37,118 nt of DNA from the NCBI GenBank assembly GCA_035507915.1, contig DATJNS010000171.1, positions 1 to 37,118 on the forward strand, given 5' to 3'. Of the stretch, positions 17,399 to 26,027 are shown one piece after another. Every line of letters begins with the position of its first letter. Position 1 is the stretch's first letter. A program made the translations under genes and the position numbers. Below the pieces are notes generated by a model. It had not been told where the DNA came from. It saw only the letters and a program-made list of their open reading frames with translations, and searched no databases. This stretch comes from JACQAI01 sp035507915 (GTDB lineage Bacteria > Pseudomonadota > Alphaproteobacteria > Elsterales > Elsteraceae).

Positions 17399-18934
17399 AT
17401 GGCGACCCCGGACCTTCTGAGTGAGCTCGACGAGCGGCGCCAGCGTGCCGGCGCGATGGGCGGCCCGAAGAAGCTCGCCCAGCGCAAGCAGCAGGGCCGG
17501 CTCAACGCCTGGGAGCGCATGACCCATCTGGTCGACCAAGGCAGCTTCATTGAGACCGGCCTGCTCGGCGCCTCGGGCATGTACAAGGACGACGAGCCCG
17601 AGACGCCGCGCGACGGCAAGATCTGCGGCTTCGCCAAGATCGACGGCCGCGACGTCGCGGTCTGCGTCAACGACTTCACGGTCAAGGGAGCCTCGACCAG
17701 CGCGACCAACGGCAAGAAGCTCGGCCACCTGCGCCGCGTCGCCACCGAGAAGGGCATGGCGTTCGTCCATCTCGGCGAATCGACCGGCGCACGGCTGCCC
17801 GACGCAATGGGCTCGCGCGGCATGGGCTTGCTGCTCGGCAACGACCCGACGCAGTTCCGTCGCACGCGCGACACGCCCTGGGTGTCGGCGGCGCTCGACA
17901 CCTCGTTCGGCTCGTCGGCCTGGCTGTGCTGCTGCTCGGACTTCGCGGTGATGCGCAAGGGCTCGATCATGTCGGTGTCGAGCCCGCGCCTGGTCTCGAT
18001 GGCGATCGGCGAGAAGGTCGATCTCGAGGAGCTCGGCGGCTGGCGCGTGCACGCCGAGCAGACCGGCCTGGTCGACCGCTTCGTCGACACCGACGAGGAG
18101 GCGATGGACGACATCCGCCGGTTCCTGTCGTACCTGCCGAGCCACAACGGCGACGCGCCGCCCGAGCACAAGCCGGCCGAGGACGCCGCGCAGAACCAGG
18201 AAGCCATCCTCGACGTGCTGCCCGCGAAGCGCACCCAGGTCTACGACATGCGCCGCATCGTCAACCTCCTGTTCGATCGCGGCAGCGTGTTCGAGCTGAA
18301 GCCGCGCTTCGGCAAGCCGGCGGTGGTCGCGCTGGCGCGCCTGGAAGGCCGCTCGGTCGGCGTGATCGCCAACAATCCGATGGTCGGCGGCGGCGCGCTG
18401 TCGGCAGAGGCGTGCCGCAAGATCATCGACTTCCAGGTGATGTGCGACTCCTTCAACGTGCCGATCGTGCGCCTGATGGACACGCCGGGCTTCGTCGTCG
18501 GTACCGACGCCGAGCGCAAGGGCGCGCCCGGCCACATCATGAACTTCATGAACTGTACCAGCCTCGTCACCGTGCCGAGCATCACGGTCATCGTGCGCAA
18601 GGCCTACGGACGCGCCTACGTCGCGATGGGCGGCGGGCGGCACAACGACGAGATGATCGCCTGGCCGACCGCCGAGGTGAGCTTCATGGACCCGGTGTTC
18701 GCGACCAAGATCGTGCACGGGCTCGGCCCCGGCGACGCCGGCTTCGACGAGGCGTTCGCCAGCATCCAGCAGGACATCGCGGTGTGGGACATGGCGACCA
18801 TCTACTCGGTGCAGAACGTCATCAAGCCGCAGGAGACGCGCAGCTACCTCGCCCGCATGCTCGACGTCTACCGGCTGCGCCGGAGCCGCGGGGTCGGCCA
18901 GCACCTGATGCGCAACTGGCCGACCAGCTATTGA
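17399..18934 (+). CDS. Acyl-CoA carboxylase, carboxyltransferase subunit (PccB/MmdA-like)
   Basis: A 511-residue two-domain carboxyltransferase that would transfer CO2 from carboxybiotin to an acyl-CoA such as propionyl- or acetyl-CoA, or a longer acyl-CoA. The N-terminal half contains HLGESTGARLPDAMGSRG, the equivalent of the DSGGARIQEG oxyanion loop. The C-terminal half contains RLMDTPGFVVGTDAE, KAYGRAYVAMGGG and WPTAEVSFMDP, all family hallmarks. ATG 17399 has GAGGAAA upstream; an earlier in-frame start at 17369 is less well supported. The NDP-forming acyl-CoA synthetase begins right after its stop. No biotin carboxylase is in the window, and the only biotin carrier is the 73-residue protein on the opposite strand at 21120-21341. 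The holoenzyme must therefore be assembled from scattered genes. Confidence 0.9.
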   Translation: MATPDLLSELDERRQRAGAMGGPKKLAQRKQQGRLNAWERMTHLVDQGSFIETGLLGASGMYKDDEPETPRDGKICGFAKIDGRDVAVCVNDFTVKGASTSATNGKKLGHLRRVATEKGMAFVHLGESTGARLPDAMGSRGMGLLLGNDPTQFRRTRDTPWVSAALDTSFGSSAWLCCCSDFAVMRKGSIMSVSSPRLVSMAIGEKVDLEELGGWRVHAEQTGLVDRFVDTDEEAMDDIRRFLSYLPSHNGDAPPEHKPAEDAAQNQEAILDVLPAKRTQVYDMRRIVNLLFDRGSVFELKPRFGKPAVVALARLEGRSVGVIANNPMVGGGALSAEACRKIIDFQVMCDSFNVPIVRLMDTPGFVVGTDAERKGAPGHIMNFMNCTSLVTVPSITVIVRKAYGRAYVAMGGGRHNDEMIAWPTAEVSFMDPVFATKIVHGLGPGDAGFDEAFASIQQDIAVWDMATIYSVQNVIKPQETRSYLARMLDVYRLRRSRGVGQHLMRNWPTSY

Positions 18935-18936
18935 GC

Positions 18937-21108
18937 GTGACGCCGCAGGCGATCATCGCGGCCGCCCGCCGCGCCGGCCGGCGCGCGCTCGGCGAGGCCG
19001 ACGGCAAGCGCCTGGTCGCCGCCTACGGCGTGCCGGTGCCGCGCACCGTCATGGTGGCGGACGCGGCGTTCCCGGAAAGCTCGATCGCCGCGCTCCGGCC
19101 GCCGCTCGCGCTCAAGGTCGTGTCGCCCGCGATCCTGCACAAGAGCGACGTCGGCGGCGTGCGGCTCGACATCGCCGACGCGGCCGGCCTGCGCGACGCC
19201 ATCGCGGCGATGGCGCGCATTCCCGCGATCCGCGATGCGCCGCGCGACGGCTTCCTGGTCGAGGAGATGGCGCCGTCCGGCACCGAGCTGGTGATCGGCG
19301 CCGTGCGCGACCCCCAATTCGGCCCCATGATCATGGTCGGGCTGGGCGGCGTGCTGGTCGAGGTCCTGAAGGACGTCGCGTTCCGGCTCTGCCCGATCGA
19401 CCGACGCGACGCGCGCGCCATGCTCGACGAGTTGCGCGGCGCCGCGATCCTCGACGGCGTGCGCGGGCGCGCGAAACTCGATCGCGACGCGATCGTCGAA
19501 ACGCTCGTCATGCTCGGCGGCACCGACGGCCTCCTGATGGCGCTCGCCGACGAGATCGCCGAGCTCGACCTCAACCCCGTGATCGTGGGCGCCCACGGCC
19601 TGGTCGCGGTCGACGTGCGTGTGATCCTCGCCGACGCGCCGGGACGCGCGCCCCATCCGGGCGACGACGGGCTGTCCCCCGTCGAGCGCTTCGCGCCGCT
19701 GTTCGAGCCCAAGACCGTGGCGGTGCTGGGCGCCTCGACGACCAGCGTCGCGATCGCCAACACGTTCATTCGGCGCATGAAGTCGTTCGGCTACGAAGGC
19801 GAGATCTACCCGATCCATCCCGAGGCCGCGGCGATCGAGGGCCTCCCGGCCTACCGCGCGATCGCCGCGGCACCGCAGCCAATCGACTACGCCTATATCG
19901 CGATCGGCGCGGCGCGCATTCCCGATCTGCTCGCCCAGGCCGCGGGGCGGCTCAAGTTCGCGCAGGTGATCTCGAGCGGGTTCGGGGAGGTCGCCGAAGG
20001 CCGCGCGCTCGAGGCCGATCTCGTGGCGAAGGCGCGCCAGGGCGGTTGCCGCGTGATCGGCCCGAACTGCCTCGGCGTCTACTCGCCGCGCGGCGGCGTG
20101 ACGTTCTCGGTCGACGCGCCGCGCGAGCTCGGCGGCATCGGCATCGTTTCGCAGAGCGGCGGCCTCGGCACCGACATCATCAAGCGCGGCCAATGGCGCG
20201 GCCTGCGCTTCAGCGGCCTCGTCACGGTCGGCAACAGTGCCGACGTGCTGCCGCACGACTTGATCGCCTACTACCTGGCCGATCCGCACACGCGGGTGAT
20301 CGGCATGTATGTCGAGGACATCAAGCATGGCCGCGCGCTGTTCGAGCTCCTACGCCGCGCGACCAAGCCGATCGTGATCCTGCGCGGCGGCCGCTCGGCG
20401 CTCGGGCGCGACGCCGCCAAGTCCCATACGGGTGCGCTCGCCGGCGACGACCGGGCCTGGGACGCGTTGGCGCGCCAGTGCATCTGCGTGATGGTCGACA
20501 CGCTCGATCGCTTCATCGACGCGCTGCTGGTGCTGCAGTGCCTTGCGCCGCGGCCGGCGCGCCCGACCCGCCAGGTCGTGCTGTTCGGCAACGGCGGCGG
20601 CACCAGCGTGCTCGCGACCGACTACTTCGCCGGCGTCGGGCTCGCGGTCGCGCCGTTCGCGGGCGAGCTGCGCGCGCGCCTCGAGGCGCTGCGGCTGCCG
20701 CCCGGAACCAGCATCGCCAATCCGATCGACACGCCGGTCAGCACGATGCAGCAGGAGGACGGCAAGGTCGCCAACCGCATCCTCGATCTCGTCTACCAGG
20801 GATCCGAGCCCGATGCCGTGGTCATGCACCTCAACCTCGCGGCCTTCGTCGGCCGCGGCAGCGTCGATCCCGTCGACAACCTGATCGCCGCGGCGCTCGA
20901 CGTGCAGACGCGCCATCCCGGCCGCGCCCATTTCGTCCTGGTGCTGCGCTCCGACGGATCACCCGAGCTCGACGATCGCAAGCGCGCCTACGCCGAGCGC
21001 GCCCGGGTCGCCGCGATCCCGGTCTATGACGAGCTGGCGCCGGCGGCCGATGCGCTGGCCGCGCTCCGGCACGTCGAGGAGCGCCTGGCGGCGCGCGCCG
21101 CGAGCTGA
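18937..21108 (+). CDS. NDP-forming acyl-CoA synthetase (acetate-CoA ligase family), ATP-grasp domain first
   Basis: A 723-residue single-chain acyl-CoA ligase of the succinyl-CoA synthetase superfamily: acid, ATP and CoA give acyl-CoA, ADP and Pi. The domain order is permuted. An ATP-grasp domain covers residues 1 to about 215 (ALKVVSPAILHKSDVGGVRL, ELDLNPVIV). The CoA-binding Rossmann domain starts near 230 (PKTVAVLGASTTSVAIANTF), followed by the ligase domains. The phosphorylated His lies in AAKSHTGALAGDDRAWD. GTG 18937 is two bases past the carboxyltransferase stop; a TTG at 18931 overlapping that stop is an alternative. The pairing suggests activation of an organic acid followed by carboxylation, or the reverse. 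The substrate is unknown. Its stop faces the BCCP gene 11 bases away. Confidence 0.9.
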   Translation: MTPQAIIAAARRAGRRALGEADGKRLVAAYGVPVPRTVMVADAAFPESSIAALRPPLALKVVSPAILHKSDVGGVRLDIADAAGLRDAIAAMARIPAIRDAPRDGFLVEEMAPSGTELVIGAVRDPQFGPMIMVGLGGVLVEVLKDVAFRLCPIDRRDARAMLDELRGAAILDGVRGRAKLDRDAIVETLVMLGGTDGLLMALADEIAELDLNPVIVGAHGLVAVDVRVILADAPGRAPHPGDDGLSPVERFAPLFEPKTVAVLGASTTSVAIANTFIRRMKSFGYEGEIYPIHPEAAAIEGLPAYRAIAAAPQPIDYAYIAIGAARIPDLLAQAAGRLKFAQVISSGFGEVAEGRALEADLVAKARQGGCRVIGPNCLGVYSPRGGVTFSVDAPRELGGIGIVSQSGGLGTDIIKRGQWRGLRFSGLVTVGNSADVLPHDLIAYYLADPHTRVIGMYVEDIKHGRALFELLRRATKPIVILRGGRSALGRDAAKSHTGALAGDDRAWDALARQCICVMVDTLDRFIDALLVLQCLAPRPARPTRQVVLFGNGGGTSVLATDYFAGVGLAVAPFAGELRARLEALRLPPGTSIANPIDTPVSTMQQEDGKVANRILDLVYQGSEPDAVVMHLNLAAFVGRGSVDPVDNLIAAALDVQTRHPGRAHFVLVLRSDGSPELDDRKRAYAERARVAAIPVYDELAPAADALAALRHVEERLAARAAS

Positions 21109-21119
21109 CCCGGCCGGCG

Positions 21120-21341
21120 TTACGCTTCGATGCGGGCGACCACGGTACCTTCGGCCACCGTTTCGCCCTCGGCGACCAGGAGCTCGATCAGCACGCCCGG
21201 CTCGGGCGCCGAGATCGGAATCTCCATCTTCATCGACTCGAGGAACATGATCGGCTGATCCTCCTCGACCCGGTCCCCCACCGTCGCGACGATCTTGAAC
21301 ACGTTGCCGGTGATCTCGGTCTTGATGCTGACGTTCGCCAT
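21120..21341 (-). CDS. Biotin carboxyl carrier protein (stand-alone biotinyl domain)
   Basis: A 73-residue protein consisting only of a biotinyl/lipoyl domain. The biotin-accepting motif is ESMKMEIP with Lys 38, flanked by the two half-barrels (VGDRVEEDQPIMFL and VAEGETVAEGTVVARIEA). It would carry carboxybiotin between a biotin carboxylase and a carboxyltransferase. ATG 21341 has a GGGGCAGGGG region upstream; a GTG at 21371 would add ten residues. It is the last gene of the hyuAB operon, 31 bases after the hyuB stop, and convergent with the acyl-CoA synthetase. No biotin carboxylase is present nearby. It could serve the carboxyltransferase at 17399-18934, or, more speculatively, a HyuAB-linked carboxylation. 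Confidence 0.88.
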   Translation of the reverse strand: MANVSIKTEITGNVFKIVATVGDRVEEDQPIMFLESMKMEIPISAPEPGVLIELLVAEGETVAEGTVVARIEA

Positions 21342-21372
21342 CGACGGCCCCTGCCCCTCCACCCCGTCCACG

Positions 21373-23052
21373 TTATTTCCGGTAGTCGCGCCGCACGCCG
21401 TCCTTCGTGACGTAGCCCTCGGCGAGATCCTCAGCGATGCGCTCGGGATCGCGCTCAGCGGGATCGCCGTAGCCGCCCGCGCCCGAGAGCCGGTAGCTCA
21501 CGATATCGCCCCGGCGCAGCGTGAGGCTCTCCTTGGAGCCCAGCCGCCTCTCCGCCCCGTCGCGGATCAGCACCGTCTCGCCGAGCGCGCCGGGCTTGCC
21601 GCCCAGCAGGCCGTAGGGTCGGCTCGCGTGACGATCGCCCAGCAGGGTGACGAGCGCCGTGCCGTTGCGGATCTCGACGTCCTTGCGCATGCCGCAGCCG
21701 CCGCGGAACCGGCCGGCGCCCGCGGAATCCGGGATCATCTCGAAGCGGTGGAACAACAGCGGATTGTTGGCCTCCAGCACCTCGATCGGAATGTTCGAGC
21801 AGTTCATCACCGGCGACATGGCTTCGACCCCGTCCTTCCACGACAGGGCGCCGAGACCGCCGAAGATCAGGTCGTACTGCACGAACTGCTTGCCCGTGCG
21901 GTCGTCGATGCCGCTGATGTTCGGGTTCGACCAGTGCGAGTGCCCGCCCATCGCGCGCTCGGGCAGCACCTTCGCCAGCGCACCGTTCACCACTTCGAAG
22001 ATGCGGACCTGGATGGCGGCGCGGCCGCCGCTGGGCGCCGGATAGCGCGGATTGAAGAACGAGCCCTCGCGCGCCGTCACGGTGATCGGGCGCGCGGCGC
22101 CGTGGTTCTGGGGCAGCAGCGCATCGGCCAGCACCTTGGCCGCGAAGGCGCTGTAGGCGCGCGTATAGTTGAGATAGGAGTTGATCCCGGCGGGCACCTG
22201 GTCGCTGCTGCCCGAGAAGTCGATCACCATGCCGTCGCCGGCGATGCGGATCTCGACGTGCACGCGCACCGGCGGCGATCCCGGGCCGGCGTCGTCGATC
22301 TGGTCCTCGAAGCTGTAGACGCCGTCGGGCAACCGGCCGATGTGCTCGCGCATCCGGCGCTCCGAGCGGTCGAAGATCTCCTCGATCGCAGGCTCGATCA
22401 CGGCGTCGCCGTAATCCTCGTAGAGCTCGAGGAAGCGCCGGGCACCGACGAAGTTGGCGTTGCGCTGCGCCTTCAGGTCGCCGAGGAGCTTCTCCGGCAC
22501 CCGCACGTTGCCGAGAATGAGGCGCAGCAGATCGGGCTCGAATTCGCCGTCGCGCAGGATCTTGACGGGCAGGATGCGCAGCCCCTCCTGCACCGCCGAG
22601 GTCACGCCCGAGACCTCCTGCGAGCCGGGCGCGGCGCCGCCGACATCGACATGGTGCGCGATGTTGACCATGTAGCCGAGTACGGCGCCGGCGCGGAACA
22701 CCGGCGTCAGCATGAAGATGTCGGGGAAGTGCCCCGAGCCGAGCGCGGAATCGTTCGACAACAGCGCATCGCCGGGTTTCAGCGTCTCGGGCGGGAACTG
22801 CTTCAGCATCGCCTCGACCAGATAGGGCATCGAGCCCTGATGGCCGGGCGTGAAGTTGCCTTGCGCGATCAAGCGCCCCTGGCGGTCGAAGATGCCGGTC
22901 GAGAAGTCGTCACCGTCGCGCACCGCCTCCGAGAACGCGGTCGCGCGCAAGGTGCTGCCCATCTCCTCGGTGATCGACAGGAAGCGGTTCCACAGCACCG
23001 AGAGGGTGACGGGATCGACCGCCGGCTCGGTGCGGTTCGTGGATGCGCTCAT
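21373..23052 (-). CDS. hyuB: Hydantoinase B / N-methylhydantoinase-type subunit
   Basis: The 559-residue HyuB partner of the ATP-dependent hydantoinase/oxoprolinase/acetone carboxylase superfamily. Typical sequence includes DPVTLSVLWNRFLSITEEMG at the start, FSTGIFDRQGRLIAQG, GDALLSNDSALGSGHFPDIF, NIAHHVDVGGAAPGS and AGAGRFRGGCGMRKD. With HyuA it would open a five-membered cyclic amide at ATP cost; related pairs carboxylate ketones. ATG 23052 overlaps the hyuA stop by four bases, so the subunits are translationally coupled. The longer frame upstream is a shadow within hyuA. Length is usual for the family. The BCCP gene follows on the same transcript, an uncommon pairing for a plain hydantoinase. 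Confidence 0.92.
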   Translation of the reverse strand: MSASTNRTEPAVDPVTLSVLWNRFLSITEEMGSTLRATAFSEAVRDGDDFSTGIFDRQGRLIAQGNFTPGHQGSMPYLVEAMLKQFPPETLKPGDALLSNDSALGSGHFPDIFMLTPVFRAGAVLGYMVNIAHHVDVGGAAPGSQEVSGVTSAVQEGLRILPVKILRDGEFEPDLLRLILGNVRVPEKLLGDLKAQRNANFVGARRFLELYEDYGDAVIEPAIEEIFDRSERRMREHIGRLPDGVYSFEDQIDDAGPGSPPVRVHVEIRIAGDGMVIDFSGSSDQVPAGINSYLNYTRAYSAFAAKVLADALLPQNHGAARPITVTAREGSFFNPRYPAPSGGRAAIQVRIFEVVNGALAKVLPERAMGGHSHWSNPNISGIDDRTGKQFVQYDLIFGGLGALSWKDGVEAMSPVMNCSNIPIEVLEANNPLLFHRFEMIPDSAGAGRFRGGCGMRKDVEIRNGTALVTLLGDRHASRPYGLLGGKPGALGETVLIRDGAERRLGSKESLTLRRGDIVSYRLSGAGGYGDPAERDPERIAEDLAEGYVTKDGVRRDYRK

Positions 23053-25136
23053 GGCCTGCCCGGGCTCCCGATCGCGATGACGAGATGGCCGCGCTCGGAC
23101 AGCGACGCCACGTCGCCCGGCAACACCACCGTCGTCGACTCGCGCTCCTCGATGATCGCCGGCCCGGCAACGCGCTCGCCGGGCGCGAGCGCATCGCGAT
23201 CGACGACCCGGCAGTCGATCCAACCCGCCGCCTCGGGAAAATAGCAGGCCCGCGAAGACGCGGCGCGCGGACGCGCGGCACCGCGCGTCGCGGTCGACGC
23301 CGCCAGATCGGCGCCGCCGGGCCCTCCCAGTGTCGCCTCGAGCTGCCAATCGACGCCCTCGACCTTGGCGTCGCCGTCGCGATAGCCGTAGCTGCGCTGA
23401 TAGGCGTCGAAGAAGCGCTCCAGACACGCGCGCGCATAGCCTTGGCCGATCGGCCCGTCCGGCAGGCGCACGTTGATCTCGAAGCCCTGGCCGGCATGAC
23501 GCAGGTAGGCGCGGCGCGTCCAGCGCGGCGCGGCGTCCGCACCCAGGCGGCGCAGCTCGCGCCAGGCGCGCGCCTCGAGGTCGGCGAAGATGGCGGCGAC
23601 CGGCGCGTCCGCGTCGGGCGCCAGCGGCTGGATGCGGGTCATCGACACGTCGATCCGCGAGTCGGCGTCGAGCAGCCCGATCGCCGAGCCGACGCCGGCG
23701 CCGTGCGGAACCACGACCTTGGGTATGCCGAGCGAGCGGGCGAGCCGCGCGGCGTGCAACGGGCCGGCGCCGCCGAACGCGACCAGCACGTAGCGGCGCG
23801 GATCGCGGCCGCGCTCGACGGAGATGACGCGCATCGCCGTCTCCATGTTGCTGTTGGCGACGGCGTGGATGCCCCAGGCCGCCATGCCGACGTCGATGCG
23901 CAGCGGATCGGCGATCTCGCGCGCGATGCCACCGCGCGCTGCCTCGAGATCGAGCGTCATGGCGCCGCCGTTGAAGTAGCCCGGATTGATGTAGCCGAGC
24001 GTCAGGTTGGCGTCCGTCACGGTGGGCGCCTTGCCGCCCTTGCCGTAGCAGATCGGGCCCGGCTCGGCGCCGGCGCTGCGCGGGCCGACGCGGATCACGC
24101 CCATGTCGGTGGTCGCGACGCTACCGCCGCCGTTGCCGATCTCGAGCAGCTCGACCGCCGCGACGTTGAGCGGCAACCCGCTGAACTTGCGGAAGTGCTT
24201 GCTGTCGACCTCGAACGTCGGCGTGATCACCGGCTCGCCGTCGTCGATCGCGCCGAGCTTCGCGGTTGTGCCGCCCATGTCGAGCGTGAGCACGTGGGCG
24301 AAGCCCTCGGCGCGTCCGACGCTCGCGCACATGAGCACGCCCGCGGCGGGGCCGGACTCGACGATGCGCACCGGGTAGTCGCGCGCGAGATCGGGCGACA
24401 CCAGCCCGCCGTTCGACTGCATCACGTAGAGTTCCGCGGGAATGCCGCGGGATTCCAAAAGACGCTTCAGCCCGTCGAGATAGCGGTCGACGATCGGACG
24501 CACGTAGGCGTTGGCCAGCGTGGTGCTGATGCGCTCGTACTCGCGGAACTTGGGCGAGACGTCGGACGACAGGGAGACGCTCAGCCGGGGTGCCCGCTCG
24601 CCGAGCCGCGCGGCGACCGCTCGCTCGTGCGCGGGGTTGGCGTAGGCGTGCATGAACGCCACCGCGACCGATTCGACCTCCGCGGCGAGCAGTCCGTCGA
24701 TCGCGGCGTCGACGCTGGCGGGGTCGAGCGGCGCGATCACCGCGCCGTCGAACCCGACCCGCTCGTCGACCTCGTAGATGTAGCGTCGCTTGGTCAGCGG
24801 CGCCGGCTTGTCGAGATACATGTCGAACGTGTTGTAGCGCTTCTGGCGCCCGATCAGCACGACGTCGCGGAAACCCCGCGTGGTCAACAGCGCGGTCCGG
24901 CTGCCGCGCCGCTCCAGAATGGCGTTGGTCGCGACGGTGGTTGCGTGCAGGACCAGCTCGACCTTGCCGGCCGCGCAGCCCGCCGCCTCGAGCAAGGCGT
25001 CGAGCCCGTCCATCACGGCACGGTTGAGGTCTCCGGGCGTGGTCGGCAGCTTGTGGACGATCAAGCGGCCGCGCTCGGGATCGTGCAGCACGAGGTCGGT
25101 GAAGGTTCCGCCGATGTCGAACCCGATCCGGATCAT
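23049..25136 (-). CDS. hyuA: Hydantoinase A / N-methylhydantoinase-type ATPase subunit
   Basis: The 695-residue HyuA subunit, an actin-like ATPase fold that phosphorylates the amide substrate. The N terminus MIRIGFDIGGTFTDLVLHD is the family signature. Later hallmarks are HATTVATNAILERRG, VMQSNGGLVSP, LDMGGTTAKLGAIDDGEP, GNGGGSVA, RSAGAEPGPICYGKGG, VAFGGAGPLHAARLARSLGIP, and a C-terminal CRVVDRDALAPGERVAGPAIIEE. ATG 25136 overlaps the stop of the PuuE-like gene by four bases. Homologues act on hydantoins, 5-oxoproline, 2-pyrrolidone or, as carboxylases, on acetone and acetophenone. Sequence alone does not separate these. The neighbouring imidase-like protein and binding proteins favour a cyclic amide or ureide. 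Confidence 0.93.
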   Translation of the reverse strand: MIRIGFDIGGTFTDLVLHDPERGRLIVHKLPTTPGDLNRAVMDGLDALLEAAGCAAGKVELVLHATTVATNAILERRGSRTALLTTRGFRDVVLIGRQKRYNTFDMYLDKPAPLTKRRYIYEVDERVGFDGAVIAPLDPASVDAAIDGLLAAEVESVAVAFMHAYANPAHERAVAARLGERAPRLSVSLSSDVSPKFREYERISTTLANAYVRPIVDRYLDGLKRLLESRGIPAELYVMQSNGGLVSPDLARDYPVRIVESGPAAGVLMCASVGRAEGFAHVLTLDMGGTTAKLGAIDDGEPVITPTFEVDSKHFRKFSGLPLNVAAVELLEIGNGGGSVATTDMGVIRVGPRSAGAEPGPICYGKGGKAPTVTDANLTLGYINPGYFNGGAMTLDLEAARGGIAREIADPLRIDVGMAAWGIHAVANSNMETAMRVISVERGRDPRRYVLVAFGGAGPLHAARLARSLGIPKVVVPHGAGVGSAIGLLDADSRIDVSMTRIQPLAPDADAPVAAIFADLEARAWRELRRLGADAAPRWTRRAYLRHAGQGFEINVRLPDGPIGQGYARACLERFFDAYQRSYGYRDGDAKVEGVDWQLEATLGGPGGADLAASTATRGAARPRAASSRACYFPEAAGWIDCRVVDRDALAPGERVAGPAIIEERESTTVVLPGDVASLSERGHLVIAIGSPGRP

Positions 25137-26023
25137 GCCGCCCCGGCAGCGACGCTGGGCGGCTCGACCGACGCATACCAGTCGGCGATCGCCGAGCCGT
25201 TCAGGAACTGCGTGTCGGGCCGTGCCTTGAGCAGCGCGATGGCGTGCGCCAGATGCGGCAACCGGTGCGGCACCGCGATCGCGTAAGGGTGCAGCGCCAG
25301 GGTGAGCACCCGCGGATTGCGCGCGAGCTCGGACTCGAAGGTCGAAACCGTGTCGATGACGCGGCGCAGGATCTCGTCCGAGCCCTGCTTCTCGATGGCG
25401 TACATCACGGCGTCGTTGAGCTCGAGCGCATAGGGCATCGCGATCAGCGGACCGTGCGCGGTCGTCATCCAGCACGGCAGATCGTCGAGAACCCAGTCGC
25501 ATACGTAGTCGACGCCGGCCTCCTTGAGGAGCTCGGGCGTCTGCGCGGTCTCGTGCAGCCCCGGACCGAGCCAGCCGCGCACCGCGCGACCCGTGAACCG
25601 CGCCAGCCGCTCGAGGCTGGCGTGGATGGCCTGCCGCTCGTCCTTTTCCTGCTGCAGCGAGCGCTGGATGTAGCCGTGACCCATGAACTCCCAGCCGGCC
25701 TCGCGCATCATCGCGGCAAGGCTCGGGTAGGTGTCGATCACGCTGGCGTTGACGGTCGCGCTGACCGGGATCTTGTGCCGGTCGAACAGCTCGACCAGGC
25801 GCGGCATGCCGCAGCGCATGCCGTACTCGGCCCAGCTGAAGTTGGCGACGTCCGGACGCGGCTGCATGCCGTGGGGCGCCGTCAGCATCTGGCGCGGCAT
25901 CGGGTTCTCGAACGGCCAGTGCTCGACGTTGACGACGACGTGGACCATCAGCGGCCTGCCGCCGGGCGCCGGCAGGCGCGGCCGCTCGGTGGAGAGCCGG
26001 AACGGGATGCGCGGGTTCGACAT
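25133..26023 (-). CDS. Polysaccharide deacetylase-fold (PuuE/cyclic imidase-like) hydrolase 3
   Basis: A 296-residue cytoplasmic CE4-fold protein, third of its kind in the window. Motifs are VVVNVEHWPFENP (Glu 34 in place of the CE4 Asp pair), GWEFMGHGYIQRSLQQEKDE (His 116, no HxxxH), GWLGPGLHETAQTPELL, and LTLALHPYAIAVPHRLPHL (His 245, His 253). The HGY and GLHET features resemble PuuE allantoinase and cyclic-imide hydrolases. ATG 26023 lies four bases after the preceding binding-protein stop, and its own stop overlaps hyuA by four bases. It therefore sits between transport and ATP-dependent ring opening, which suggests that it opens or processes the ring compound brought in. It is more divergent from the other two copies than they are from each other, judging by eye. 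Confidence 0.88.
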   Translation of the reverse strand: MSNPRIPFRLSTERPRLPAPGGRPLMVHVVVNVEHWPFENPMPRQMLTAPHGMQPRPDVANFSWAEYGMRCGMPRLVELFDRHKIPVSATVNASVIDTYPSLAAMMREAGWEFMGHGYIQRSLQQEKDERQAIHASLERLARFTGRAVRGWLGPGLHETAQTPELLKEAGVDYVCDWVLDDLPCWMTTAHGPLIAMPYALELNDAVMYAIEKQGSDEILRRVIDTVSTFESELARNPRVLTLALHPYAIAVPHRLPHLAHAIALLKARPDTQFLNGSAIADWYASVEPPSVAAGAA

Positions 26024-26027
26024 CCCG

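Noticed and set aside
17276..18904. 542-codon minus-strand open frame over the carboxyltransferase
   Set aside because: The composition is shadow-like (runs of His, Asp, Val, Arg), while the plus strand has clear carboxyltransferase motifs.
18928..20328. 466-codon minus-strand open frame over the acyl-CoA synthetase
   Set aside because: It is antisense to a well-supported gene and has no recognisable domain.
21295..25286. Two long plus-strand frames (649 and 747 codons) over hyuB and hyuA
   Set aside because: They mirror codon bias of the true minus-strand genes; the proteins are Arg/Ala/Asp/His-rich with no motif.
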